Positions 1 through 5,067 of a DNA stretch of 5,067 nt are shown here, in pieces. Made by a program: the position numbers and the translations under genes. Origin of the DNA: an uncultured Pseudoflavonifractor sp. (lineage in GTDB: Bacteria; Bacillota_A; Clostridia; Oscillospirales; Oscillospiraceae); assembly GCA_947575475.1 (NCBI GenBank), contig CANPNN010000115.1, positions 1 to 5,067 of the forward strand, read 5' to 3'. Numbering within the stretch: position 1 is the first letter of the stretch; every line of letters begins with the position of its first letter. The notes beneath the pieces are model-generated. The model saw only the letters and a list, made by a program, of their open reading frames with translations, ran no database searches and was not told the DNA's origin.

Positions 1-52
1 GCAGGGAAAGGGTCAGCGTCAGGGCAAGGAGCAGGGAGAGAATTTTTTTCAT
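1..52 (-). CDS. N-terminus of an exported protein (partial, signal peptide only)
   Basis: Only the first 17 codons lie in the window: MKKILSLLLALTLTLSL. Two lysines followed by an unbroken Leu/Ala/Thr stretch are the n- and h-regions of a Sec signal peptide; the cleavage site and mature protein are outside. The ATG is well supported: a full AGGAGG ribosome binding site (58-63) sits 5 nt upstream. The gene starts 32 nt after the stop codon of the upstream 705-residue exported protein, with no terminator between them, so the two are probably co-transcribed. Its signal peptide resembles that of the neighbour (both carry an LSLLL-T-L-SL pattern), which would fit a tandem pair of related surface proteins. 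Signal peptides converge easily, however, so paralogy is only a guess. Confidence 0.8.
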   Translation of the reverse strand, partial: MKKILSLLLALTLTLSL

Positions 53-84
53 GGGGTCCTCCTGGTTTGGGGTTGGGTTTTCTT

Positions 85-2202
85 TTAAATCTCTACGACC
101 TCCGCCCCGTCAGGTGGCGTGGTCCGGGGCGCGGTATTGACCTCTTTGCAAACTGTGTCCATGTCCAGAGCCAGCTTAAAGCTGTTTTTCCAGTGGAGCT
201 CCAGGGTCATATCACTGCCTTTGGCAGAGCTCTGTCCCTTGGCGGCATAGCGGAAGTCCGCCATGCCCAGCAGGCCTCCGGTGAGAAGGCTATAATAGCC
301 GTAGCCGTAGTAGCTGTTGTCATAGATGGCGGAGGCAATGCCCTTCATGTCCGGGCGGATGGACAAGTCCAGGCTGGTCTCCCCCTTGGGGCCGATGGTC
401 AGCTCCAGCCGGCACTCCTTGAACAGAGAAACGTTCTCCCAGTCGCCCGGCTCCCCCATGGCTCCCATAAAGGAGGTAACGGCCGCGGAGATCATCTCCT
501 CGTCCAGCTTCCAGGTGAGGGCGCCGTTCTTCTCGGTGACGGCGTGGGGGCCAAAGAGGGTGTGGAGCAGACCCTTCTCCACCATAAAATTGGAGTAGGC
601 TTCCCCCGCCCCGCCCCACCGGGTCTCGCTGTTCTCCAAAAGGCTCTGGTAGAGGGTTTCGGCGGTGTTGAGCGTCTTTGTCTCCGCCTCCAAAAGCTCT
701 GACAGGTCAAAGGCGTACCAGGTGTCGGCGTCCACGCCGGGGGTGGGGTCCACCAGGGCCACGATGGGGGCGTTGACGTAGAGCTCTCCCGTCTCCCCGT
801 TCCAGATCAGGTCCACTTTTACCCCGTCCAGCAGGGCCTTCAGGTCTCCCACGGACTTGGGAAGTTCCATTCTCACTTCCTTCAAAAGCACGTCTGGTAT
901 CAGGCGAAGAAGATCGGCAAGGTCCATGCTCAGGGACATTTCTATCACGCTTTCCCGGGTCAGGGACTCCACCTTCAGCTGGGCGGTATAGGTCTCGTCC
1001 CCGTCCAGGGAGTTGAGGGCGGTGTACGTAAGGTCTATGGTCCCGGTGGTCTGGTAGCTCTTCCCCGGCTCCAGGGGGTTAGCCGTCTGGGCTTTCTCCA
1101 CCAGACGGTCCAGGCCGGAGACGTCCTCCTCCACCCAGCCGTATCCGGGCACGATGACCCCGGTGAGCAGCCTCTCCCGGTCCAGCAAGACCACCTCCCG
1201 GCGGTAGCTGTTCCAGACCACGTCCCACCCCGCCGTCTCGGCGGCGTAGCGGATGGAGATGGAGTCGGAATCGGGGAACTGGGTGCCCATGATCTCGTTC
1301 AAAACGGCGGGGTCGGCGTAGGTCCTGCCATCCACGGTGAAGGTCACGTCGGTATCAATCAGCTCCCCGTTGGCATAAAGGGTGATGATTCGGTCATAAT
1401 CGTCCCCGTCCCAGTACCAGTTGTTGTCATCGTACCAGTTGTTGTCCCAGCCCCAGCGGTTGTTCTCCACATATTCCACGAACATGGCTTCCGTAAACTC
1501 TTCCTCCGCAAAGAGATTCCAGTCATCCATGTACTCTTCCTTGCTGTCGATCCCATACCAGGCAGAAGCGATATACTTTTCGGCAAAGTAAGTATCAGCG
1601 TCAAATTCTGCCCATTTTTCGGGATACTCCTCCTGATAAGTGAGGAAGTCGGCGTGGGTCATCTCCACATTCAGTCTCCCCGTAGCATAGGCGCACAGGA
1701 GAGTGGGACGGACCTCTTCTTCACTGTTCAGGTCCCAGTCCCTCATGAACTGCTCCACGGGGGTCAACGTCTCACGATACCCCATCCAGGTCAGCAGGTC
1801 ATCGGTAGACAGGCTCTCCAACTCACCGGGATGGGTGGTTTGGTAATATTCCACCACATATGCGTCATAGGCGGCCTCGGCCTCCTCATAGATGGGCAAC
1901 CCCATTTCCCATGCGTAGCTTTGCCACATCTTCGCACGGAACTCCTCTTCGCTGATCTCCAGCCACTCCATGTATTCCTCTTTTGTCATGTAATCCAGGT
2001 CCCAGGCTTCGTACTCCCAATACCATGCCTCGTCGTCAAAATCCTCCGCCGCCGGATTGTTTGCTATGTATTGGTCGATAAACTCATACCGGTTCAAAAG
2101 GTCTGCCGCTTCGCCCGTTTCCTCTATTGCCAAGGCTGGGACGGCGAGAGATACCGCCAAGGCGAGGGTCAGCAAAAGGGACAGGAAACGCTTTGCTTTC
2201 AT
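85..2202 (-). CDS. Exported repeat protein with copper-amine-oxidase-like stalk domain, function unknown
   Basis: 705 residues. The ATG has AGGAGG (2211-2216) 8 nt upstream. Residues 1-25 are a Sec signal peptide (KAKR, then a Leu/Ala core) with a likely AxA cleavage after PALA. No lipobox, LPXTG, SLH module or C-terminal membrane helix is visible, so it is probably released or held non-covalently. Residues 39-250 form three degenerate repeats of about 70 residues, each with an EE(Y/F)M-like helix, a D/EW turn and an EEE(F/V) stretch (around 75-90, 149-164, 221-236). Residues 249-270 are a Trp/Asp/Asn/Tyr-rich linker. Residues 270-345 match the copper-amine-oxidase N-terminal-like (stalk) pattern: LYANGELID, then VDGRTYADP, IRYAAETAGWDVVWN and REVVLL. 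This domain is common in Clostridia surface proteins and does not imply oxidase activity. Residues 380-690 alternate beta-like strands and amphipathic stretches, including a Tyr/Gly patch (628-637), and match no family I recognise. A role at the envelope is inferred; no catalytic motif is seen. Confidence 0.9.
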   Translation of the reverse strand: MKAKRFLSLLLTLALAVSLAVPALAIEETGEAADLLNRYEFIDQYIANNPAAEDFDDEAWYWEYEAWDLDYMTKEEYMEWLEISEEEFRAKMWQSYAWEMGLPIYEEAEAAYDAYVVEYYQTTHPGELESLSTDDLLTWMGYRETLTPVEQFMRDWDLNSEEEVRPTLLCAYATGRLNVEMTHADFLTYQEEYPEKWAEFDADTYFAEKYIASAWYGIDSKEEYMDDWNLFAEEEFTEAMFVEYVENNRWGWDNNWYDDNNWYWDGDDYDRIITLYANGELIDTDVTFTVDGRTYADPAVLNEIMGTQFPDSDSISIRYAAETAGWDVVWNSYRREVVLLDRERLLTGVIVPGYGWVEEDVSGLDRLVEKAQTANPLEPGKSYQTTGTIDLTYTALNSLDGDETYTAQLKVESLTRESVIEMSLSMDLADLLRLIPDVLLKEVRMELPKSVGDLKALLDGVKVDLIWNGETGELYVNAPIVALVDPTPGVDADTWYAFDLSELLEAETKTLNTAETLYQSLLENSETRWGGAGEAYSNFMVEKGLLHTLFGPHAVTEKNGALTWKLDEEMISAAVTSFMGAMGEPGDWENVSLFKECRLELTIGPKGETSLDLSIRPDMKGIASAIYDNSYYGYGYYSLLTGGLLGMADFRYAAKGQSSAKGSDMTLELHWKNSFKLALDMDTVCKEVNTAPRTTPPDGAEVVEI
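1453..2088 (-). repeat. Region coding three degenerate ~70-residue protein repeats
   Basis: Within the 705-residue exported protein, residues about 39-111, 112-182 and 183-250 align by eye. Each begins with a short aromatic helix (YEFIDQYIANNP, YDAYVVEYYQTTHP, HADFLTYQEEYP). An acidic/aromatic stretch starting FDDEAW, LSTDDLL or FDADTYF follows, and then the best-conserved block: KEEYMEWLEISEEEF, VEQFMRDWDLNSEEEV, KEEYMDDWNLFAEEEF. The spacing between equivalent blocks is 73-74 residues. The repeats are strongly acidic and rich in Tyr and Trp. DNA identity between copies is low, so the duplication is old. I know no named family for the unit. Confidence 0.7.
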
Positions 2203-2221
2203 TGGAAATACCTCCTATTTT

Positions 2222-2259
2222 TTGTTACCGATTTGTAACTATTTGTTACCGATTGTAAC
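2222..2259 (-). promoter_or_regulatory. Four GTWACAA boxes at helical-turn spacing, upstream of the exported-protein gene
   Basis: Read on the minus strand, GTTACAA (2253-2259), GTAACAA (2243-2249), GTTACAA (2233-2239) and GTAACAA (2222-2228) follow each other in steps of 10, 10 and 11 bp. Seven-base direct repeats on one face of the helix are typical of OmpR/PhoB-family response-regulator sites, such as Pho boxes. Because GTTAC and GTAAC are complementary, the same bases also read as two inverted repeats (GTTAC-N5 or N6-GTAAC), the form expected for a dimeric repressor. They fill most of the 64 bp between the topoisomerase stop and the exported-protein start. A possible -10 (TACAAT, 2252-2257) lies inside the first box but has no good -35. 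The repeat structure is seen; the regulator is unknown. Confidence 0.55.
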
Positions 2260-2266
2260 CGGCTTT

Positions 2267-4255
2267 TTACGAGATATCCGCCAGTTCCAGGAATTCGTGG
2301 CCGTGCTCGGCGATGTGGTCCTTCCGGCCCTGGAGGTTGTCCCCCAGGAGGAGGTCGAACATCTGGGCGGTGGCCTCCATGTCCTCGGGCATGACCTTGA
2401 TGAGCCGCCGGGTCTCCGGGTTCATGGTGGTGAGCCACATCATCTCCGGCTCGTTCTCGCCCAGGCCCTTGGAGCGCTGGATGGAGATCTTTTTGCCCTC
2501 CCCGATCTCCTTGACAATGTCGTCCTTCTCCTTGTTGGAGTAGGCGAACCAGGTTTTTTCCTTATAGTTGATCTCATAGAGGGGGGATTCCGCGATATAC
2601 ACATACCCCCGGCGGATAAGGGTGGGGGTGAGCCGCCAGAGCATGGTCAGAATGAGGGTCCGGATCTGATAGCCGTCCACGTCGGCGTCGGTGCAGATGA
2701 CCACCTTGTTCCACCGCAGGTTCATCAGGTCAAAGGCCGCCAGGTCCTTGGCCTTCTTGTCGCTGACCTCCACCCCGCAGCCCAGCACCTTCATAAGGTC
2801 GGTGATGATCTCGCTTTTGAAGATCCGGGCGTAGTCCGCCTTCAGGCAGTTGAGGATCTTGCCCCGGACGGGCATGATGCCCTGGAACTCCGCGTCCCGG
2901 GAGAGCTTTACGCTGCCCAGGGCGGAGTCGCCCTCCACGATGTAGAGCTCCCGGCGCTCCGGGTCCTTGGTGCGGCAGTCCACGAACTTCTGGACCCGGT
3001 TGGCAAGGTCCATGGTGCCGGTGAGCTTTTTCTTGATATTCAGCCGGGCCTTTTCCGCGCTCTCCCGGCTTCTCTTGTTGATGAGGACCTGCTCGGCGAT
3101 CTTCTGGGCGTCGAAGGGGTTCTCGATGAAGTAGACCTCCATCTGGGCCTTGAGAAACTCGGTCATGGCGTCCTGGACGAACTTGTTGCTGATGGCCTTT
3201 TTGGTCTGGTTTTCGTAGGAGGTCTGGGTGGAGAAGTTGTTGGACACCAGAACAAGGCAGTCCTCCACGTCCTGCCAGGTGACCTTGCTCTCGTTTTTCT
3301 GGTATTTCCCCTGCTGCTTCAGGTAACCGTCGATGGCGGAGACCAGGGCGGAGCGGGTGGCCTTCTCCGGGCTTCCGCCGTGCTCCAGCCAGGAGGAGTT
3401 GTGGTAGTGCTCGATGACCTGCACCGTGTTGGAAAAGCACAGGGACACGGAAAGCTTGACCTTGTACTCCGGCTTGTCCTCCCGGTCCCGGCCCTTCCGC
3501 TCGGTCTGCCAGAAGACGGGGGCGGTCAGGGCGTTCTCCCCGGAGAGCTCCTTGACGTAGTCCTGGATGCCGTTCTCATAGAGGAAGTCGGTGGTCTCGA
3601 ATTTCCCCGGAGTCACCTCGTTTTTGAAGCGGAAGGTGACCCCGGCGTTGACCACCGCCTGGCGCTTCATCACGTCGGTGTAGTACTCGGGGGGGATGGC
3701 GATGTCGGTAAAGACCTCCAGGTCGGGCTTCCAGCGGATGGTGGTGCCCGTTTTCCTGCCCTGGTCGGTGTCCTCCTCGTGAAGGCCGCCGATGTTCTCC
3801 CCCTTCTCAAAGTGGAGGGTATACTTTTTCCCGTCCCGGCGGACGGTGACGTCCATGTACTCGCTGGCGTACTGGGTGGCGCAGGAGCCCAATCCATTCA
3901 GACCCAGGGAGTACTCGTAGTTGTCGTCCCCGCCGCCGTACTTACCGCCGGCGTAGAGCTCGCAGAACACCAGCTCCCAGTTGAATTTCTGCTCCTTCTC
4001 GTTCCAGGCCACGGGACAGCCCCGGCCCTGGTCGATGACCTCGATAGACTGGTCCAGGAAGCGGGTGACGGTGATGAGGCTGCCGTGGCCCTCCTTGGCC
4101 TCGTCGATGGCGTTGGAGAGAATTTCAAAGACAGCGTGTTCGCAGCCGTCCAGCCCGTCGGAGCCGAAGATGACCCCGGGGCGTTTCCGCACCCGGTCGG
4201 CCCCCTTCAGGGAGGAGATAGAGGAGTTATCATATTGTTGTTTTGTGCTTGCCAT
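2267..4255 (-). CDS. Type IIA DNA topoisomerase subunit B, divergent GyrB/ParE-like paralogue
   Basis: 662 residues, near the usual length of Gram-positive GyrB/ParE and without the C-terminal insertion of enterobacterial GyrB. The subunit hydrolyses ATP and, paired with a GyrA/ParC-type subunit, passes one DNA duplex through another. GHKL ATPase: VRKRPGVIFGS (about 22-32), SNAIDEA (47-53, with the Mg-binding Asn), DQGRG (75-79), AGGKYGGG (102-109), GLNGLG (118-123). Transducer: HGGSPEKATRSAL (about 292-304) and the QTK lysine (350-352). Toprim: EGDSA (441-445) and TDADVDG (522-528), giving the metal-binding Glu and Asp residues. C-terminal: QRSKGLGE (593-600). No inactivating change is seen. 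Differences from textbook sequences are GLNGLG for GLHGVG, EGDSALGS for EGDSAGGS and QRSKGLGEN for QRYKGLGEM, so I call a second paralogue rather than the housekeeping gyrB. I chose the ATG at 4255 because GAGGGA (4263-4268) lies at SD distance; a GTG at 4270 would add five residues but has no SD. No A-subunit gene is adjacent. Confidence 0.93.
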   Translation of the reverse strand: MASTKQQYDNSSISSLKGADRVRKRPGVIFGSDGLDGCEHAVFEILSNAIDEAKEGHGSLITVTRFLDQSIEVIDQGRGCPVAWNEKEQKFNWELVFCELYAGGKYGGGDDNYEYSLGLNGLGSCATQYASEYMDVTVRRDGKKYTLHFEKGENIGGLHEEDTDQGRKTGTTIRWKPDLEVFTDIAIPPEYYTDVMKRQAVVNAGVTFRFKNEVTPGKFETTDFLYENGIQDYVKELSGENALTAPVFWQTERKGRDREDKPEYKVKLSVSLCFSNTVQVIEHYHNSSWLEHGGSPEKATRSALVSAIDGYLKQQGKYQKNESKVTWQDVEDCLVLVSNNFSTQTSYENQTKKAISNKFVQDAMTEFLKAQMEVYFIENPFDAQKIAEQVLINKRSRESAEKARLNIKKKLTGTMDLANRVQKFVDCRTKDPERRELYIVEGDSALGSVKLSRDAEFQGIMPVRGKILNCLKADYARIFKSEIITDLMKVLGCGVEVSDKKAKDLAAFDLMNLRWNKVVICTDADVDGYQIRTLILTMLWRLTPTLIRRGYVYIAESPLYEINYKEKTWFAYSNKEKDDIVKEIGEGKKISIQRSKGLGENEPEMMWLTTMNPETRRLIKVMPEDMEATAQMFDLLLGDNLQGRKDHIAEHGHEFLELADIS

Positions 4256-4320
4256 TTCGCTTTCCCTCACTGTATCGTCAAGTTATGCCCGGTAAAAAGG
4301 CGCATATCATTTCAAGATAC

Positions 4321-4350
4321 AGTATAACACAAAGGGGAGAGTTTCCACAA
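4321..4350 (-). promoter_or_regulatory. Predicted extended -10 promoter for the topoisomerase B gene
   Basis: On the minus strand TATACT (4321-4326) is preceded by a TGn extension, with a weak -35 TTGTGG (4345-4350) at an 18-bp spacing. Transcription would begin near 4314, giving a leader of about 60 nt before the ATG at 4255. The leader can fold a small bulged stem (TATGCGCC at 4299-4306 with GGGCATA at 4284-4290), which looks too weak to call a riboswitch or attenuator. The strong terminator further upstream means the gene needs its own promoter, which supports this call. Confidence 0.5.
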
Positions 4351-4455
4351 GTGGGATTATTTGCCCCTCCATTTTGTTTCTGCTTTTTGGAGCGTCGGGG
4401 AAATCGGGCGCGAAAGTCCCTGTGCCGAGGGGGCGGCCTTTCCGGCGGCGCTCAT

Positions 4456-4494
4456 AAAACAAAAAAGCCCCGACGCGCTGCGTCAGGGCTTTTT
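4456..4494 (-). terminator. Strong intrinsic terminator of the 82-residue gene, possibly bidirectional
   Basis: On the minus strand GCCCTGACGC (4480-4489), loop AGC, then GCGTCGGGGC (4467-4476) form a 10-bp stem with one G-U pair, followed by TTTTTTGTTTT. The opposite strand also reads stem then TTTTT, so it could stop transcription from either side. The stop codon of the 82-residue gene (TGA, 4483-4485) lies within the upstream arm, so the last codons and the terminator share bases. It separates that gene from the topoisomerase gene. Confidence 0.88.
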
Positions 4495-4731
4495 CTGTGT
4501 CTCCAGGAGACCCCGGCGGAAGCCGTGAAGGCAGGCCAGCCGCTCCATCTCATCCCGGGCGGAGATATACTCCGCCATCAGCCGGGCCACCTCCCCGCCG
4601 AAGCAGTCCTCCATCATGTTCTCCAGCCTGTCGGCGATGGTGTACCAGTGATCGTACTCCGGGGAGGAGGTGATCTCGCTCAGGAGGAAGGGTTGGGCTT
4701 TTTCAAAGCGTTTTTTAATGTGCGGATCCAT
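4483..4731 (-). CDS. Small helical protein of unknown function, 82 residues
   Basis: The ATG has GGAGG (4742-4746) 10 nt upstream, and the gene is framed by a predicted promoter and a strong terminator, which makes a real monocistronic gene likely. The product is charged and appears all-helical: a basic N-terminus (MDPHIKKRFEK), an amphipathic middle (YTIADRLENMMEDCFGG, about 30-46), a long helix (EVARLMAEYISARDEMERLA) and a C-terminal GFRRGLLE. It has no signal peptide or membrane segment, so it is probably cytoplasmic. The closing GFRxG pattern recalls small uncharacterised Clostridia proteins often found beside regulators (DUF6809-like), but the resemblance is weak and from memory. It is divergent from an XRE regulator gene, which probably controls it through the palindrome between them. 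An antitoxin, a regulator partner or a phage-type accessory protein are all possible; none is shown. Confidence 0.75.
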   Translation of the reverse strand: MDPHIKKRFEKAQPFLLSEITSSPEYDHWYTIADRLENMMEDCFGGEVARLMAEYISARDEMERLACLHGFRRGLLETQKKP

Positions 4732-4756
4732 GTTAACAATACCTCCCTTTTTGTTT

Positions 4757-4793
4757 TTACCCCTTTTGAGTTATTTTAACTCAAAAGGGGTAA
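4757..4793. repeat. Perfect inverted repeat, 17-bp arms with 3-bp centre; candidate operator
   Basis: TTACCCCTTTTGAGTTA (4757-4773), TTT, then TAACTCAAAAGGGGTAA (4777-4793), with no mismatch. It lies in the divergent region between the 82-residue gene and the XRE regulator gene, and the predicted -10 of the former sits at its centre. Neither side has a run of T after the stem, so it does not look like a terminator. From the predicted start site near 4766, the minus transcript would contain only part of one arm, which favours a DNA-level role. The natural candidate for binding is the adjacent XRE protein, which would act as a dimer. The binding itself is inferred. Confidence 0.75.
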
Positions 4794-4802
4794 CCTTTGC
4801 AA
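4773..4802 (-). promoter_or_regulatory. Predicted promoter of the 82-residue gene
   Basis: On the minus strand, -35 TTGCAA (4797-4802) and -10 TAAAAT (4773-4778) are 18 bp apart. The start would fall near 4766, leaving a leader of about 35 nt with the GGAGG site. The -10 box lies over the centre of the perfect inverted repeat, so a protein bound there would block RNA polymerase. I found no equally good promoter for the divergent regulator: TATCCT (4815-4820) and TAGAAT (4832-4837) resemble -10 boxes but lack a -35, and the second is too close to the start codon. Confidence 0.5.
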
Positions 4803-4817
4803 GGGATTTTTTTGTAT

Positions 4818-4842
4818 CCTCAATTAAAGATTAGAATTGAGG
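4818..4842 (+). repeat. Inverted repeat over the regulator's ribosome binding site
   Basis: CCTCAATT (4818-4825) and AATTGAGG (4835-4842) are perfect 8-bp arms separated by 9 bp. The right arm contains the GAGG of the Shine-Dalgarno sequence of the XRE gene, whose ATG is at 4851. In RNA the stem would hide the ribosome binding site; in DNA it could be a second operator for autoregulation. Its sequence is unlike the larger palindrome at 4757-4793. Confidence 0.55.
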
Positions 4843-4850
4843 TGATAGCC

Positions 4851-5067
4851 ATGAATGCAGGTGCAGCAGTGGCGGCCCGAATCATAGAACTGTGCCAAAG
4901 GCATGAAATCTCCATCAATAAGTTGGGGACAATCAGTGGCGTATCACAGTCTACGATCAACAACATCACAAGCGGAAGAAACAACAGCGCCACGGTGGCG
5001 ACAGTAAAAAAGCTTTGTGATGGTTTTGGAATCACGCTGGCTCAGTTCTTCTCCGAAGAGGATGAGG
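4851..5067 (+). CDS. XRE/Cro-C1-type helix-turn-helix regulator (partial, C-terminus outside)
   Basis: The first 72 codons are present and the frame is open to the window edge. GAGG (4839-4842) lies 8 nt before the ATG. Helix 1 is about residues 5-18 (AAVAARIIELCQRH); the helix-turn-helix is SINKLGTISG (21-30) followed by the recognition helix VSQSTINNIT (31-40). SGRNNSATVATVKKLCDGFG (41-60) and ITLAQFFSEEDE complete a typical HTH_3 domain. Small Firmicutes regulators of this type often end a few residues after this point, so little may be missing. The product is cytoplasmic and expected to bind DNA as a dimer. Its position, divergent from the 82-residue gene with a perfect palindrome between, suggests that it represses that gene and perhaps itself. 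Codon use looks less GC-rich than in the topoisomerase gene, which hints at acquisition by transfer. Confidence 0.9.
   Translation, partial: MNAGAAVAARIIELCQRHEISINKLGTISGVSQSTINNITSGRNNSATVATVKKLCDGFGITLAQFFSEEDE

Noticed and set aside
67..702. Plus-strand open frame opposite the end of the exported-protein gene
   Set aside because: There is no ribosome binding site or recognisable domain, and the minus-strand frame codes for a coherent exported protein.
1654..2238. Plus-strand open frame opposite the signal peptide and repeats
   Set aside because: It is the antisense of a well-supported gene start and has no start signal or family resemblance.
2221..2259. Two-copy GTTACCGATT repeat as the beginning of a CRISPR array
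   Set aside because: There are only two copies of under 20 bp with a 2-bp gap, so no spacer-sized unique sequence.
4256..4270. GTG at 4268-4270 as the start of the topoisomerase gene
   Set aside because: No Shine-Dalgarno precedes it, and its own bases supply the GAGGGA that serves the ATG at 4255.
4284..4306. Small hairpin in the predicted topoisomerase leader
   Set aside because: The stem is short, bulged and AT-containing, with no adjoining T run or conserved riboswitch core.
2057..4327. Open frame of 756 codons on the plus strand, opposite the topoisomerase gene
   Set aside because: It mirrors the conserved topoisomerase coding sequence, lacks a ribosome binding site and has the Val/Leu/Gly/Asp/His-rich composition typical of the antisense of GC-rich genes.
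4356..4454. Possible 32-residue minus-strand peptide starting MSAAGKAAPS between terminator and topoisomerase promoter
   Set aside because: It has no ribosome binding site, sits just after the terminator T run, and has no feature of a known leader peptide.
4243..4779. Plus-strand open frame of 178 codons across the intergenic region and the small gene
   Set aside because: It runs through the terminator hairpin and most of the minus-strand small gene, with no ribosome binding site.
4820..5035. Minus-strand hydrophobic open frame opposite the XRE gene
   Set aside because: The plus strand codes for a clear helix-turn-helix domain; the hydrophobic look comes from the complement, and no start signal is present.

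Overview
The window looks like chromosome of a GC-rich Gram-positive anaerobe of the Clostridia, most plausibly Oscillospiraceae or a relative. This is an inference from the AGGAGG-type ribosome binding sites, the GC-ending codons, a secreted protein with a copper-amine-oxidase-like stalk domain, and a short XRE regulator of a type common in Firmicutes. Nothing seen points to a phage or insertion sequence.

Layout: almost everything is read on the minus strand, so the gene order runs from right to left. At the right edge (4851-5067) the start of a small XRE/Cro-type DNA-binding regulator is read rightwards and runs off the window. Back-to-back with it is an 82-residue, mostly helical protein of unknown function (4483-4731, minus), ending inside a strong terminator hairpin (4456-4494). 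The AT-rich divergent region (4732-4850) holds a perfect inverted repeat with 17-bp arms centred on the predicted -10 box of the small gene. A second inverted repeat covers the ribosome binding site of the regulator. Together these look like a small self-contained regulatory module.

A type IIA topoisomerase B subunit (GyrB/ParE-like, 2267-4255, minus) follows, with its own predicted extended -10 promoter at 4321-4350. All main motifs are present (GHKL ATPase, transducer, Toprim, C-terminal QR-KGLGE), but several are divergent from textbook GyrB/ParE, so it is probably a second, specialised paralogue. No A subunit is adjacent in this window.

After 64 bp containing four GTWACAA boxes spaced 10-11 bp apart comes a 705-residue exported protein (85-2202, minus). 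It has a signal peptide, three degenerate acidic/aromatic repeats of about 70 residues, a Trp/Asp/Asn/Tyr-rich linker, a stalk-like domain and a large C-terminal region I do not recognise. It is followed at once by the start of another exported protein (1-52, minus), probably in the same transcript. The region 4351-4455 holds no gene or site I can support.
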